A stretch of DNA of 64,000 bases from Pestalotiopsis fici W106-1. Taxonomy: Eukaryota; Ascomycota; Sordariomycetes; Amphisphaeriales; Sporocadaceae. The stretch covers positions 3,431,022 through 3,495,021 of the forward strand of contig NW_006917091.1 in NCBI RefSeq assembly GCF_000516985.1. The letters run 5' to 3'. The position numbers were made by a program, and so were the translations under genes. This document shows positions 38,302-50,026 of the stretch, piece after piece. The notes beneath the pieces were generated by a model, which saw only the letters and a list, made by a program, of their open reading frames with translations, was not told the DNA's origin and did no database searches. Within the stretch, counting starts at the first letter, position 1, and the number at the start of each line of letters is the position of its first letter.

Positions 38302-41074
38302 ATGGTCACACAACCAACGACGATCCGCATCGCCGATGATGCCAACGAGCCCGTCAAGCCCGACCTCTCTGCACGGGCCGGTGGCATCTACGATGTCCGC
38401 GCTCTGTCTCGGGTCGGCACCTCTGCCAGCCGCCGCAGCTCCTCCCGCCACTCCCAGAACAGGCGGCCCGAACAGGACGGCGATGTAGAAGATGGCGATT
38501 GGCGCCCCGAGGATGGCGGTCGCAAGAAGCAAATCTTCAAGGGAACGACGTTGCTTTGGTAAGCTAATTCACACGCCTCGATACATGAAAAGCGCTCTTC
38601 TGAGGATCAGTCTACTAATACTCATCTTTTTAGGCTGGCCTACCAATCTACTGGTGTAATCTACGGTGATATTGGAACGAGGTATGTCTACATATTCCAT
38701 GGTGTTGATGCTGATCACTTGTGACTAACACAATCTTTTTCAAGTCCCCTTTACGTATACTCGTCCACGTTCACCTCGGTCCCAAATTACAATGACGTCC
38801 TCCAAGTTCTGTCCCTCATTATCTGGTCGCTCACAATCATGGTCACACTGAAATATGTGGTGATTGTTCTTCATGCCGACAATGATGGTGAGGGAGGAAC
38901 ATTCAGTTGTTACTCGCTACTTACCAGATATGTAAGTGATACGATCTTTTGAACTGGGAATACTTCGTCTTCAGCTGCTAAACGGTATTTCTCAGGCCAA
39001 CATCACACAACGCGACCCGCGTGAAGCTCTCTTGGTAAAGATGGAACGTATCAAAACCCAGGACCTGCACGATTCGAGCAAGAAAATTCGGTCCGGCATG
39101 GAAAAGAGCCCGTTCATTCGCGGCCTGCTAAAGTTCATTGGAGTGCTGGCTGTATCCATGGTCATGGCTGATGGAGTTCTTACTCCTGCCCAGTCTGTCC
39201 TCGGCGCGGTCCAGGGTCTCAATGTCGTCAGTCCCGATATCTCGACTTCGACTGTTGTTGGCACCACTTGCGGAATTCTGGTGGTTTTGTTTGCCATTCA
39301 ACCGTTTGGAACCGCCAAACTTGCCAACTTCTTCGCACCCATTGTCATTTTGTGGCTGGGCTTCAACGCCGGTTTTGGTATCTACAACCTCATCAAGTTC
39401 GACCATTCCGTTCTCAAGGCCTTTTCGCCATATTTCGCAATCGAGTTCTTCCGCGAGAAGAAGACTGAGGGCTGGAGAATGCTTGGAGGTGTTCTGCTTG
39501 CCTTTACGGGTGTCGAGGCCCTCTTTGCAGATCTGGGAGCATTCTCACTCCGTGCTATTCAGCTTAGCTGGCTGTGCTATTGTTATCCGTGTCTGCTCCT
39601 GGCCTACATTGGTCAAGCCGCCTACATCAGTGTGCACCCAGAGGCCTACTCCAACCCGTTCTATAACGCGGTGCCCCCAGGAATGCTCTACCCTAGCTTG
39701 GTTCTGGCAGTGCTTGCTGCAATTGTGGCATCGCAGGCCATCATTACCGCAACTTTCCAAGTAAGATTACACGTTCTTTTCAATCCATTATTCCCTTGCT
39801 AACAAAATTACAGCTCACCAGCCAGATCATGAAGCTATCCTACTGTCCTCAAGTCAAGGTTGTCCACACATCCAAAAAGTTCCACGGCCAGCTCTACGTA
39901 CCTTTCCTCAACTGGATCCTCATGGCCTTGACTATCCTTGTCACTGGAGTGTACAACAATACCACAAGTCTAGGTAATGCTTACGGGTATGATTCTTCAC
40001 TGTTCATCCCATCTATGACTTTTCAACTTACAATTCTTTAGTGTCTGTGTCATGTTCGTCACCTTTTTCGACACATGCATGGTGACTTTGGTTGCCCTGA
40101 TTGTCTGGAAATGGCCAGCCTGGGTCGTCTTCCTCCCGTGGCTCTTCTTTGCCACCTTTGACGGCCTCTACATCTCCTCGTCGCTAGTCAAGGTGCCCGA
40201 CGGCGCTTGGTTGACCCTGACCATATCTGGAGTCCTCGCCTGTCTGTTCCTGCTCTGGCGTTTCGGCAAGGAGAGCCAATGGCGTGCAGAGGCCGAGGAC
40301 AGATTCAAGCCTTCGACCTTGATCACCAAGGATACTGATGGTGGCCTTTCATTGTCTGACCGCTGGGGCGGCGGCTCTCTCAGCAGGATCAAGGGCTTGG
40401 GTATTTATTTTGACAAGACTGGAGTCCTGACGCCCACGGTCTTTACACAGTTTGTGTCAAAGTTTGGCGCCATCCCCGAGACCATGGTATTCTTCCACCT
40501 GCACCCCGTCGAGGCGCCGACCGTGCCAGATGCCGAGCGGTACTCGGTCTCGCGGCTGGGTGCCATTCCCGGATGTTACAGACTTGTCATTAGCCATGGA
40601 TACATGGACGAAGTCATTTCACCAGATCTCGCACTACTAGTGTACGAGCAGGTCCGAAAGTTCATCGTCCGCCAAGCCTGCTCCGAGGCTCTGCCCGACG
40701 AGACGGAAGCGCCCGAGGAGTCGGTCGCCACGTCGACGAGCTACGACCAGGGCGTCGCCGAAGGTATTAGAACGACAACGGCAGCCTCGTCTTCGGGAGG
40801 AGACGAGGATGAAAAGGGCAAGGTCCGCGAGCCAGCCGAGCTTACCAACGAAAAGGTCAAGGAAGAGGTGGCGCATCTCGACCGTGCCTTTGCCAACAAG
40901 GTCATGTACGTGATTGGCAAGGAGCAAATGCGCATCAAGACATCGACGCGTCTCTTCCGCCGGGTGCTACTGGCAACATTCCTGTGGATCCGCGAGAACA
41001 CACGCGCAAAAATTGCGAATCTGAGACTCTCCATGGACAGAGTCGTCGAAGTTGGATTCGTCAAGGAAATCTAA
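38302..41074 (+). CDS. HAK1: HAK/KUP-family potassium transporter
   Basis: Joined exons are 38302-38558, 38634-38681, 38745-38931, 38996-39760, 39814-39986 and 40042-41074, about 820 residues. This is a plasma-membrane, probably H+-coupled, high-affinity K+ uptake protein. The family signature GVIYGDIGTSPLYVYSS is rebuilt across exons 2 and 3. Further family segments are MADGVLTPAQSVLGAVQGL and GVEALFADLGAFS. Around twelve hydrophobic segments end near residue 520, followed by a long cytosolic C-terminal domain (DKTGVLTPTVFTQF, HLHPVEAPTVP) with an acidic/Ser-rich insert. Neurospora hak-1 is a similar length. In fungi these genes are induced by K+ starvation. The symbol is by family; orthology was not tested. 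Confidence 0.93.
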
Positions 41075-41797
41075 GTTTTTTGTCTTTTTTCTCTTTTTTT
41101 CTAATCCTGTTGCAGTTGATGACATGAGCGCCCGGAGTTTGGTCACAAAGTATTAAAGATACCATCTACAAATATCATGACAAACAATATAGAGAAAATA
41201 TATTGAATCTTTCCAAACATATTGTTAAACGGGACAATGGCAAGCCGAAGCTTGGATATCTGTGAGCGGCTCGTAGAGGCATTTGCCAAGAGCCTTGTTT
41301 CGGCTGTAGAGACACAGCAAATTAGACTTTTGTGTAAGGGACCAACACCGTAGAGATGCATATCTTAAATGGCAAAGCGTCAATGCCATCCCTTTCTTCA
41401 ATTTCGCTACTCCAAATTTTAATCTAGCCCTGCTCATGCAAACATTCATAGTGTTTCTCAATGAAACAAGAATTCTACATTGAAATAGGGTACAATCCAG
41501 GGAGAGCTCTTCGGATTACTTCCCTGGTGCGCGACGGGCCGAGCAGCATCAATTCAACGACATTCCTGAAATAGGGGACATAGCGTAATCTGAGTCATAG
41601 CTAGCCATCATAGCATTCCTGTAGTTGTAAGGTAACGAGATGGGCATTCCTTGGTCGAATCGTCTGTTTCAAAATAGCCTCCCTTCCTCGAGGCTTGGTA
41701 TTTGTACAAAATCATTCTCGTAGGCACTTGTTTGCTGCCCAACTCCATGTTCTTCTAAACGGTGTGGCTTTCTAGAGCGTTGAGCTCAACAGTCAAA
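41075..41797. other. Spacer between HAK and WSC genes
   Basis: No gene is seen. T-rich tracts directly follow the HAK stop codon and fit a 3'UTR. The remainder is the promoter region of the WSC gene. Confidence 0.5.
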
Positions 41798-44700
41798 ATG
41801 GATTACCAAATCACCGCACGATTACGGATGGCTATACGCTTGTTTGCCATCGCAGTATTTGTTGGCCTCGTCCAAGGACAAGGCTTCTATCTCGAACCTT
41901 TTACATGCACAAGTGCTCAGAATTGGGTCGATCTCGGTTGTTACGATGCGACAGGCACCCAACCTTTCACCTTTGCGGTGCAAAATGGGTACAAGAGTGA
42001 GGATCCTTCGCGAGCCTATGCCAACTACAACATTGGCGGAAACAATATCAACAGTACCGTAACTCCCAATTTCTGTACCCAGGCCTGCCGCGCCCATGGC
42101 TTCCGCTACGCCTCTCTCTACGACCGTCAATGTCGCTGTGGAACCGCCCTCGGCACAAGTTTCTTCGGCAAAAGGTCTTCAGATCAGACTTGCTACTCCC
42201 AGACTCTGTCCACGGACGCAACCCCCTGCAGTGGTGACAGGTCGGAGAACTGTGGTCAAGTTTCTGGAAATACCAAGGCTAGAATCTTTGTCGACCCTTC
42301 GTTTGAGGCAGAACAGAACCCAGCATCCATAGATACTGCCGGCCTGGCCTCGTCTTATGGATATCTGGGTTGCTTCAACAAACCCAACTTGCCGTCTGAT
42401 GACCCAAACAGGGATACGCTCCAGGCAAGCCCTCAGGCCTGTTTCGAAAATTGTGCCAGATATGGATTTCCATTGACATATGGTAAGCATTATAGCAAGA
42501 AGGCAAAGTACTTGTCAATCAAGCCTCTTCTTTGCCAAGACTTGTAAAGCGTCGTGGAAATAGAGCTGACCGACTCGACAGTGAGTTGCCAAAAACACAT
42601 GTTTCGTAACGATTAATAGCCGATTCTAAGACTCTTCTACGCCTCAGATGTATTACAACGGAAAGTGAGTTCTCTTTACCGATCAGATTGACATGGTTGA
42701 CTAAAAAAAGGATTACAGCAACCAGGTGAAATGCGAGTGCGGTACTGACTTTGGAGTGTCAGCGCGATCGTATGATGACAGCGTGAATACCCAGAATAAC
42801 AAGAAGTGCGATTTGTCCTGCTCAGCCAGCGGCACACAGTGAGTAATGACACCTGCATATGACAAGAGAGTACAAATGCTGAATCAGCTTCAAGTGGTTG
42901 CGATCCGACAACTCAGAGGTGCTGCGGAGATGCTAACTTCCAGATTTATCCGGTATACGCCAATCCAAGGCTCATGGGTTGTCATATCCCTCGAATTCCC
43001 GGTTACTACCAGATAGAGGCCAATGGAGGACCCGCAACACCTATCCAAAACTCATACTCCTGTATCGCCACACCATACAGTTTGTCCTCGCGGCGGTCCT
43101 CTTCAGTGGCCTATGCCAGCACCGTTGGAACCGTTACGCGCTCCGCCAGCTTTGTCGGGACGGCCACGGCAACGCGGGGCGCGTCAACTCTGAGTTATGT
43201 CCAGTACGGTTGCTACGATGGCGCCGTGAGTTCAGCACTGTCCTACAATGGTGCAGTGGCCACGGTTGAGGCATCCGTCACGAACGTCGACGTGGACAAG
43301 TGTGTGCAATACTGCGCCAGTCAAAGCAAGGACTGGGCCGCCGTTGGTGGTTCCCGGTCCAGCACTAGATGTGTCTGCGGAAGCACCTTCGGAACCGGCT
43401 CGGGACCAATTGCCATGGACTATTGCAATGAGCCGTGCCAGAATCCCGCCGTTGCACAAAATTGTGGTGACGCCAACAGATTCATGGCCTACGCCGTTGC
43501 CGCATCTGCGACTGGAGGTCAATGGTATCAGGCTTGGTCGTCGTCAATCACCACCCGCCTTGTACGTATTACCAGATCCTTTCAGGGCCAGACTTGTAGT
43601 CTTTAGCCTTTTGACCGACATTGCTGACTGACATGATTGCATAGTATGGCTGTACTGGAAGTGAGTTATAGTAGCCGTCTGTTGGGTTTTCCGCAACCAG
43701 TGACACTTGTTTCAGAGAGCCTTCTACTGACTGGTTGAGCAGCTACACCTTCTCTGTCGGGAGGGCCAACGTCGACATCAAGTTCATCGGCGTCATCCAG
43801 TGCCGCTAGTTCCACTACTACTACGAGTACTTCTTCAAGTGTCTCTTCAAGTGTCTCTTCGACTGCCTCTTCAAGTGCCTCTTCGACTGCCTCTTCGACT
43901 GCCTCTTCGACTGCCTCTTCAAGTGCCTCTTCGACTGCCTCTTCAAGTGCCTCTTCGACTGCCTCTTCGACTGCCTCTTCGACTGTCTCATCCTCGGTCG
44001 CGTCCTCGACAGCCTCAGCTTCCTCATCGGCGCCTTCGTCGGCATCTTCAACAGCTTCCTCGTCTGCTTCCTCATCGGCTTCTTCCTCAGCTTCCTCATC
44101 GGCCTCATCATCGGCCTCCTCGTCGGCGTCTTCATCGGCTTCTTCCTCAGCTTCTTCCTCGGCTTCTTCCTCGGCTTCTTCCTCGGCTTCTTCCTCAGCC
44201 TCCTCTTCGGCTTCTTCCTCAGCTTCCGCGTCAGCTTCCGCGTCAGGTTCCTCATCAGCGTCTTCATCGGCGTCTTCATCAGCTTCCTCAACTGCTTCCT
44301 CACCTGCTTCCTCGTCGGCTTCCTCGTCGGCTTCCTCGTCGGCTTCCTCTTCCTCTCCCTCTCCCTCTCCTTCCTCTTCTCCCTCATCCTCTCCCACGTC
44401 TGCTTCAATCACGTCCTCCCCTACCTCTCCTTCCTCATTCACATCCACGGCCACATCGATTTCTTCGAGCTTCACAAGCACATCACCAAGTTCATCAGTC
44501 GCGCCAACAAGTACACCAACTAGTTCACCGACCAGCAGTAGTCCCTCGTCAACGAAACCCTCGACCACCAGCAGTCCTTCGTCATCAACATCTTCAACCA
44601 CGGCGTCTAGCCCGAGTAGCACGCCATCTAGTGCTGCAACCACATCTTCAAGTGCCTCATCCACCTCAGGTGCTTCATCTACCTCAAGTGCTTCATCCAC

Positions 44701-47700
44701 TTCAACTGGCCCATCCAGTGGGTCGAGCGCGACAAGCGGCAGTAGTACGCCGACTCTGTCAAGCACAGCCTCAACTTCTTCAAGTGCAGTGAGCTCCGGA
44801 GCATCTACGATCAGCTCGCCAAGCACGTCTGCCACAACTTCCTCGTCCAGCAGTTTGTCATCTGGCAGCTCCTCACCCACAACACCCAGTTCAACGCCTA
44901 GTACAACACCCACATTTTCAAGTCCAACATCAAGCCCGTCATCAAGCAGCGTATCAAGTAGCAACGCTTCTTCTTCTTCGGGTGCTACAAGCTCCGCAGC
45001 GTCTACTGCTAGTTCAGCAAGCACAGCTACGACAAGCTCATCCAACAGCTCGCCATCCAGCAGTTCGCCATCCAGCATACCGTCCAGCAGTTCGTCCAAC
45101 GGTTCGTCCAGCAGTTCGTCTACCGGTTCGCCTGTTGTTTCTCCAACTTTGCAGTCAACCACTACGACCACTTCCAATTCGCCCAGTTCGTCCGGTTCGT
45201 CCGGTTCTGTATCAACAACAACAACACCGTCAACAGTACCTACATCTTCTGTCTCGACCATCTCATCATCCTCACCATCCTCGACTACTCCTTCCACTGG
45301 ATCGTCGACAGGACTGTCAGCATCGGGGTCTTCTAGCTCGACCACGACCAACTCTCCTACCTCGGCTGTCTCCCCAACAACCTCTCCCTTGGCTCAGAGT
45401 TCAACCTCGACCGGCTCTTCCGTCTCAACCGGCATTGCATCTTCTAGCGCCGCATCTAGCGTTGTAGGCACTTCTTTTGCGACGCCCAGTCCTTTGACGT
45501 CTTCGACTGCTATTTCTCAAGCTAGTGGGTCAACGATCCAGACTGATGCTACGTCGCCTGGTTCATCGGCTTCAAGCACGGGCGGAAATCCAGATGGATC
45601 GCCAACATCCTCGCTTACAGTCACCGGGCCGACCGCAGGAACCTCGACGAGCTCAGGCGTGGTGATTGTCACTGTGACTCCTGGTACAACACCCACCTCT
45701 ATCGTCACTGGGTCAGTTGCTGGAACGTCGACAGTGCCGGCAAGCGGCTCGAACCCGGGCCAAGTGATCGTAACGATTGTCCCCTCGACGACCACTGGCT
45801 CCGTTGCAGGAACCTCGACAATTCCTCCAAGCAATGGAGATTCTGGTGGTGTGATTGTTACAGTTGTTCCAGGGGCTACTTCCATAGTCACTGGTCCAGC
45901 TTCAGGGACATCTACGGGGCCGAATGGCGAGGTAATCCAGACTGTGGTGCCCACGACCGTAACTGGCTCGACTCCAGGGACAACTACGATAGCGGCGAGC
46001 GGATCCAATCCTCCTGCCGTTATTGTGACTGTCGCCCCTGGTGCGGCTAGCACAGAAACTGGCGTGGCTTCATCATCTTCCGACAACTTCTCAGCCAGTT
46101 CTGTGGGTCAAGGCACAAGTGATTCAGCTTCCTCAAGTTCTTCCATTGGTTCAAGTGCGCCAACCAGTTCTTCAGGCTCGAATCCCAGTACTTCCGGTTC
46201 TGGTGCCAGTCCATCAGTCAACCGCTCAAATACGCCCGGGGACACTTCGTCACCAGGGTCTGGACCCTCTTCAACAGCTGCCCAAGGCTCAACGGGCTCA
46301 GCAGGCTCGCCACAAAGTCAAGTAACCACCAGTGGTACTGTCTCTGGTGTCCCAGCTTCCAGCATCAGTACCACTTCGGCCACGTCTTCAGACTTGACTT
46401 CAGACACAACTTCCTCCACCCGTCCTACAGTGACTATGGAATCTCAAGAAGTCAAATCCTTCAATGCAATTTTCGACGAGGACAACGTCGAACCCGGGAC
46501 GGCCGAGTTCGCTTCCCTTGCGGTGTTCGATCCAAACACTGGCGCAGTTATCGGCAGCGAAACATTTGTTATTCAATATGTCGGCTGCTACGGACTGCCA
46601 GCAGGCTTAAGTCCCTTTGTGGGAGACAACGCCACGGACAAATATAGAAATGATACGACGGCTGGTGACACTGCATCCAACTGTGCCAGTTATTGTGCCA
46701 GCAGTGGCGAGTCGCTCTCCTCGAACAATCAAGGTGTATGTTTCTGCGGAGAAACCGTGGCACCAGGATACCCTGGCGATGACCGGACGAATTGTCAAGA
46801 GGAATGCCCCGGTGATAAGAGCCAACGATGTGGTGGTGGACAAACATCCAAACGAGACGGCTTCAGTTATTTCAATGTCATTCTCGCACTGCGGCAGAGC
46901 GAAGTGGAAGTTGTGGAAGTCGGTCAGAACAGCTCAACCTCGATTGCCTCGCCGACCGGCACCGAGAGCGTGACCAATACAGCTGCATCCTCCGGCATCA
47001 ATACTGGTACTGGCTCTGAGAGCTCAAGTAACACGGCTGCGGCCTCCGGTACCAATACTGGTTCTGGAAGCTTGAGCAACACAGCTACCTCTGGTGCTAA
47101 TCCCAGTACAGTCACTGGGAGCTTCAGCAACACGACTGCTTCCTCTGGTTCCAGTACTGGCACTGGCTCTGAGAGCTCCAGCAATACAGCCATTTCCTCT
47201 GGTATCAATACTGGAACTATAACCGGATCAGACACTGGGCCTGGGGCATCAACGGCATCAACAGCTTCAGGGGAACAAAGTCCAGGTGCATCTGCATCAG
47301 GCTCGTCTTTCGAATCAATGGAGAGCCTGTCTGCCTCTGGCTCTACTGGAGCTTCAGATTCGAATGCCTCTTCAACAGGCTCTGGAGTATCCGGTAGCGG
47401 TGTGACCAACACGGGGCCAACCTCTGGCAGTTTGACCACAGGAAGCTCCGGACCAACATCAAGTAACGATTTCAACACCGGTACTAGTCCTGGCGGCTCT
47501 ATCCCTGAGACCACGTCACCAACAAACAATCAGAGCGTCACACCTGGAGCTACCATATCAAGCTCGTCCTCTGCACCAACCGTCACGGACAGATCGGACC
47601 CTGTCATTCTGGCAGTCATGCCTACTTCAGAATCCGATGGCATGAGCGGCAATGCCCTTCAAGCAAGAGGGTTTAGACGCCAAGCAGGAACAACAGCAGG

Positions 47701-48305
47701 ATTCGTCGGTGGTGCTGGCCCTGTCAACCCGCTCTCATGTACCGACGCCACACCATTCGTTCTCAGGAATGGCGAGTTCTTTTCAGGAAGCCAACGCATT
47801 TCGACGAATCCCAATGCTGCATACGCGCCTTTCAAGGTCGAGCAGCAAGGCTCCATTTCTCTTCTCTTCTCCATTGTGGCAGATACTTATCTCACCTGGA
47901 CCAATGATGCGTTCTCTGGCGGCAGCGCAACCTTCTGCCAGGACCAATACGGCCAAGTATACGCATTGTTCGTCAGCCAGTCTGCGATTCCCTTCCAGTG
48001 CACCCCCGTGGTGCTCTTGGTATACTCTGGTATGTTTCTTATTGCAGATTAATACTTGCAAATGACTAACGAGTACTATAGCATTGCAATGTCGGGACGG
48101 CACCTTGATCACCCAGGCCCCAGCGATTAGCACACCTCCCGTGACAATTGATACCACCGGCACCGGGGGCAATATCCAAACAACTGCCGTGCCTAGTCTG
48201 CCCGATGATTTTTATCCTCAAGGAACCATTCCAAGCGATGGGTCTTGCACCATGACCAACATGACTTGGGTTCTCGGCGCACCTACATTCATGGGCCTTG
48301 CTTGA
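41798..48305 (+). CDS. Giant secreted WSC-domain mucin-like cell-wall protein
   Basis: The preferred exons are 41798-42482, 42631-42664, 42719-42838, 42895-43561, 43645-43660 (16 nt), 43743-48029 and 48082-48305, about 2,010 residues. The short second exon is uncertain (17-nt alternative). The start is the ATG at 41798, giving a signal peptide (IRLFAIAVFVGLVQGQ). Four cysteine-rich WSC-type units are visible: WVDLGCYDA..CRCG, YLGCFNKP..CECG, VQYGCYDGA..CVCG, and a separate fourth, QYVGCYGLP..VCFCG, at about 46575-46860. Between the third and fourth units lies over 2.7 kb of Ser/Thr/Ala-rich coding, a probable O-glycosylated stalk, with VIVTVVP-type adhesin-like repeats. A conserved-looking C-terminal module follows (LSCTDATPFVLRNGEFF, about 47730-48180). 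WSC units are thought to bind wall glycans. No transmembrane helix or clear GPI signal ends the protein, unlike yeast Wsc sensors. Confidence 0.85.
43835..44350 (+). repeat. Ser/Ala/Thr-coding minisatellite
   Basis: Imperfect 12- to 24-bp units such as TCTTCGACTGCC, TCTTCAAGTGCC and TCTTCCTCGGCT run in tandem and encode SSTASSSASS-type sequence. The array creates long false frames in other readings, including an acidic one of 561 codons on the minus strand. Length changes in multiples of three would be tolerated. Confidence 0.9.
45618..46050 (+). repeat. Adhesin-like VIVTVVP protein repeats
   Basis: About five units of 25-30 residues follow the pattern TG-x-x-AGTST-x-P-x-SGSNPG-x-VIVTVVP. 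They resemble repeats in fungal flocculins and adhesins, but I have not matched them to a named family. Confidence 0.75.
46970..47230 (+). repeat. NTAASSG-type Ser/Gly/Thr repeats
   Basis: About five degenerate units of 16-20 residues follow the pattern SNTAASSGINTGTGSESS, between the fourth WSC unit and the C-terminal module. Confidence 0.75.
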
Positions 48306-49162
48306 ACCCACAGCGACACGAAGCAATGAATGGATTTTTTTTTTGCCGCGAAGGAACATCAGCACGCTTAAAATGAAAGGTGTCTGCATTGCCAGACCTG
48401 ATATTGGTAAATGTGATCGACTTCACATTCAGAAGGATGGTGTCAATGATTTTATTTTACTTCGAGCAGCGGTGGTTTTGGTGTCAGTATCTTTCTGTAG
48501 GATTGCATAGTTGTGCTTTCTCAAATTTCAAATTTGTATGAACAGCCTCGCAGGCCATGTGGAGGTTGCAGGAAGCCGTTGATTTCTTTCCCTCTTCTTT
48601 TTTCTTACTCCTCTCCATGAGACTATGAAATATTTTCAAACGTCGTTACTAGGCATGGTAATCATTCAGAGCGATATGGGGAGGAAAAAGCATAAACAAA
48701 AACAAAGCAAGTGGGCTTCATGAATGTAATTTACTATAGGGATGCAATAATTTTCTGTCAGAGGCCGCCAATTTAAATTTTACAATTTATAGTCTCGACT
48801 ACCAAGAGTGCAAGACATGCATGAACCTAAACTCAAATACATTGTTCATGCCGGTGTAAGACAATAGTCAGCAGAGATCATTTTGCACGTGGCCCAAGTT
48901 GAGCGAGCCACTATGTACATCCTTTGACGGCGGGCCCAGATCGGCGCACAGCACTGAAGGCTTAGAGGTTGCCAATCTTTCTTGGCTCATGTGCTTCGCG
49001 TGCTTAGCCACATTCCTACCGACTCGGCGGCATTGCTTACCCGTCGACGACACAATTGTTGCGTTTAGAAATTCATATATATCTCATGTACTTGTCTCAC
49101 AAGCAATCACACAGCTTTAGACTTATCCTTTTGAATTAATTTTTAATGAAATTTATAGAAAC
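48306..49162. other. AT-rich spacer
   Basis: No gene is seen. It holds the 3' region of the WSC gene (T9-10 run near 48335) and the promoter of the PPxY protein gene. Confidence 0.5.
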
Positions 49163-50026
49163 ATGACTTCTCAGCAAGACAAATCAAATCCAGTTGCGTC
49201 AGAAGTGGCTCGCGAGGCAGCACCAGTGCAGCCAGGGGACTTACCACCAAGCTACGAGGATACGGTTGGGGATACGGCTGGTCCATCAATCACACCCAAC
49301 ACGCTGATGCTATCTGGACACCACGTCGTGCCTGTTTCTGCCGCAAACTACAACCCGCAGCCACTATACGAGCTGAACCGCGGCGTGGCCGTGTGCACCA
49401 ACGCGACGCGGAGCATCACCTTTTCGAGGTTAGACCACGAGGTGCGCCACAAGTCTGACGGGCAGCCAGTGGTCAAGGAGCGAAAGCGTCACCTGTACGA
49501 CCTCGAGCGCCCGCACTCTTTGCCCTTGGTCGGCAAATACAGCGAGTCGTGGCCCAGCAGGAGCAGCGGCCAGCACGAGGTTTCCTACTGGTGCCGGAGC
49601 CGGTCGCGGCAGACATTCGGCGACGTGGGCCTGCGGCTCAAGTCGAGCTTCCTGTCCTCCCGGTCCAGCGCCCAGGTGGTTCGGGTCAAGCCCGAGGGCG
49701 GCGAGAGCGAAGGGCGTGCGGTGGTCAGGGAGACAAAGGAGGACGAGGCGCAAAGCATATTTACGGTCGAGTGGAAGAAGAAGGAAGAGTTTCATACCTG
49801 GAAGGATGAAAATGGGAATCAGGTCGCCTTGGAGATTGCTTCGGACACCGAGCACAAGTTGGAAGTGACGAGCATATTGAAGCAAGAAATGCTTGATGTG
49901 CTTGTAGCCGCTTGGTGTTTGAGAATATGGCTTGACTCTGTGCTCAAACATGAGAGGGACAAAGACATGCTCACAAAACTTGGCGAGCGTCCAATTGCAA
50001 TGCGATACTCTAAAGTATTTAATTGA
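49163..50026 (+). CDS. Hypothetical PPxY-containing protein
   Basis: This is a single-exon frame of 287 residues that I do not recognise. Near the N terminus is LPPSYEDT, a PPxY motif of the kind bound by WW domains of Rsp5/Nedd4 ubiquitin ligases. A basic central segment (KERKRHLYDLERP) and a Ser/Arg-rich part with SYWCRSRSRQTFG follow. The C-terminal part (FTVEWKKKEEFHTW, then LDVLVAAWCLRIWLDSVL) has alternating beta-like stretches and an amphipathic helix. It might have a tubby/LURP-one-like fold, but that is a guess. No signal peptide or clear membrane segment is seen. Codon use and an uninterrupted 864-bp frame support it as a real gene. Confidence 0.65.
   Translation: MTSQQDKSNPVASEVAREAAPVQPGDLPPSYEDTVGDTAGPSITPNTLMLSGHHVVPVSAANYNPQPLYELNRGVAVCTNATRSITFSRLDHEVRHKSDGQPVVKERKRHLYDLERPHSLPLVGKYSESWPSRSSGQHEVSYWCRSRSRQTFGDVGLRLKSSFLSSRSSAQVVRVKPEGGESEGRAVVRETKEDEAQSIFTVEWKKKEEFHTWKDENGNQVALEIASDTEHKLEVTSILKQEMLDVLVAAWCLRIWLDSVLKHERDKDMLTKLGERPIAMRYSKVFN

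Noticed and set aside
37735..38532. 265-codon minus-strand frame
   Set aside because: It overlaps exon 1 of the HAK gene in antisense, with no recognisable domain and unnatural composition.
43800..44792. 330-codon Arg/Leu/Pro-rich + strand frame
   Set aside because: It is a shadow of the Ser/Ala minisatellite in the WSC gene; the coding frame is the one continuous with 44789-48029.
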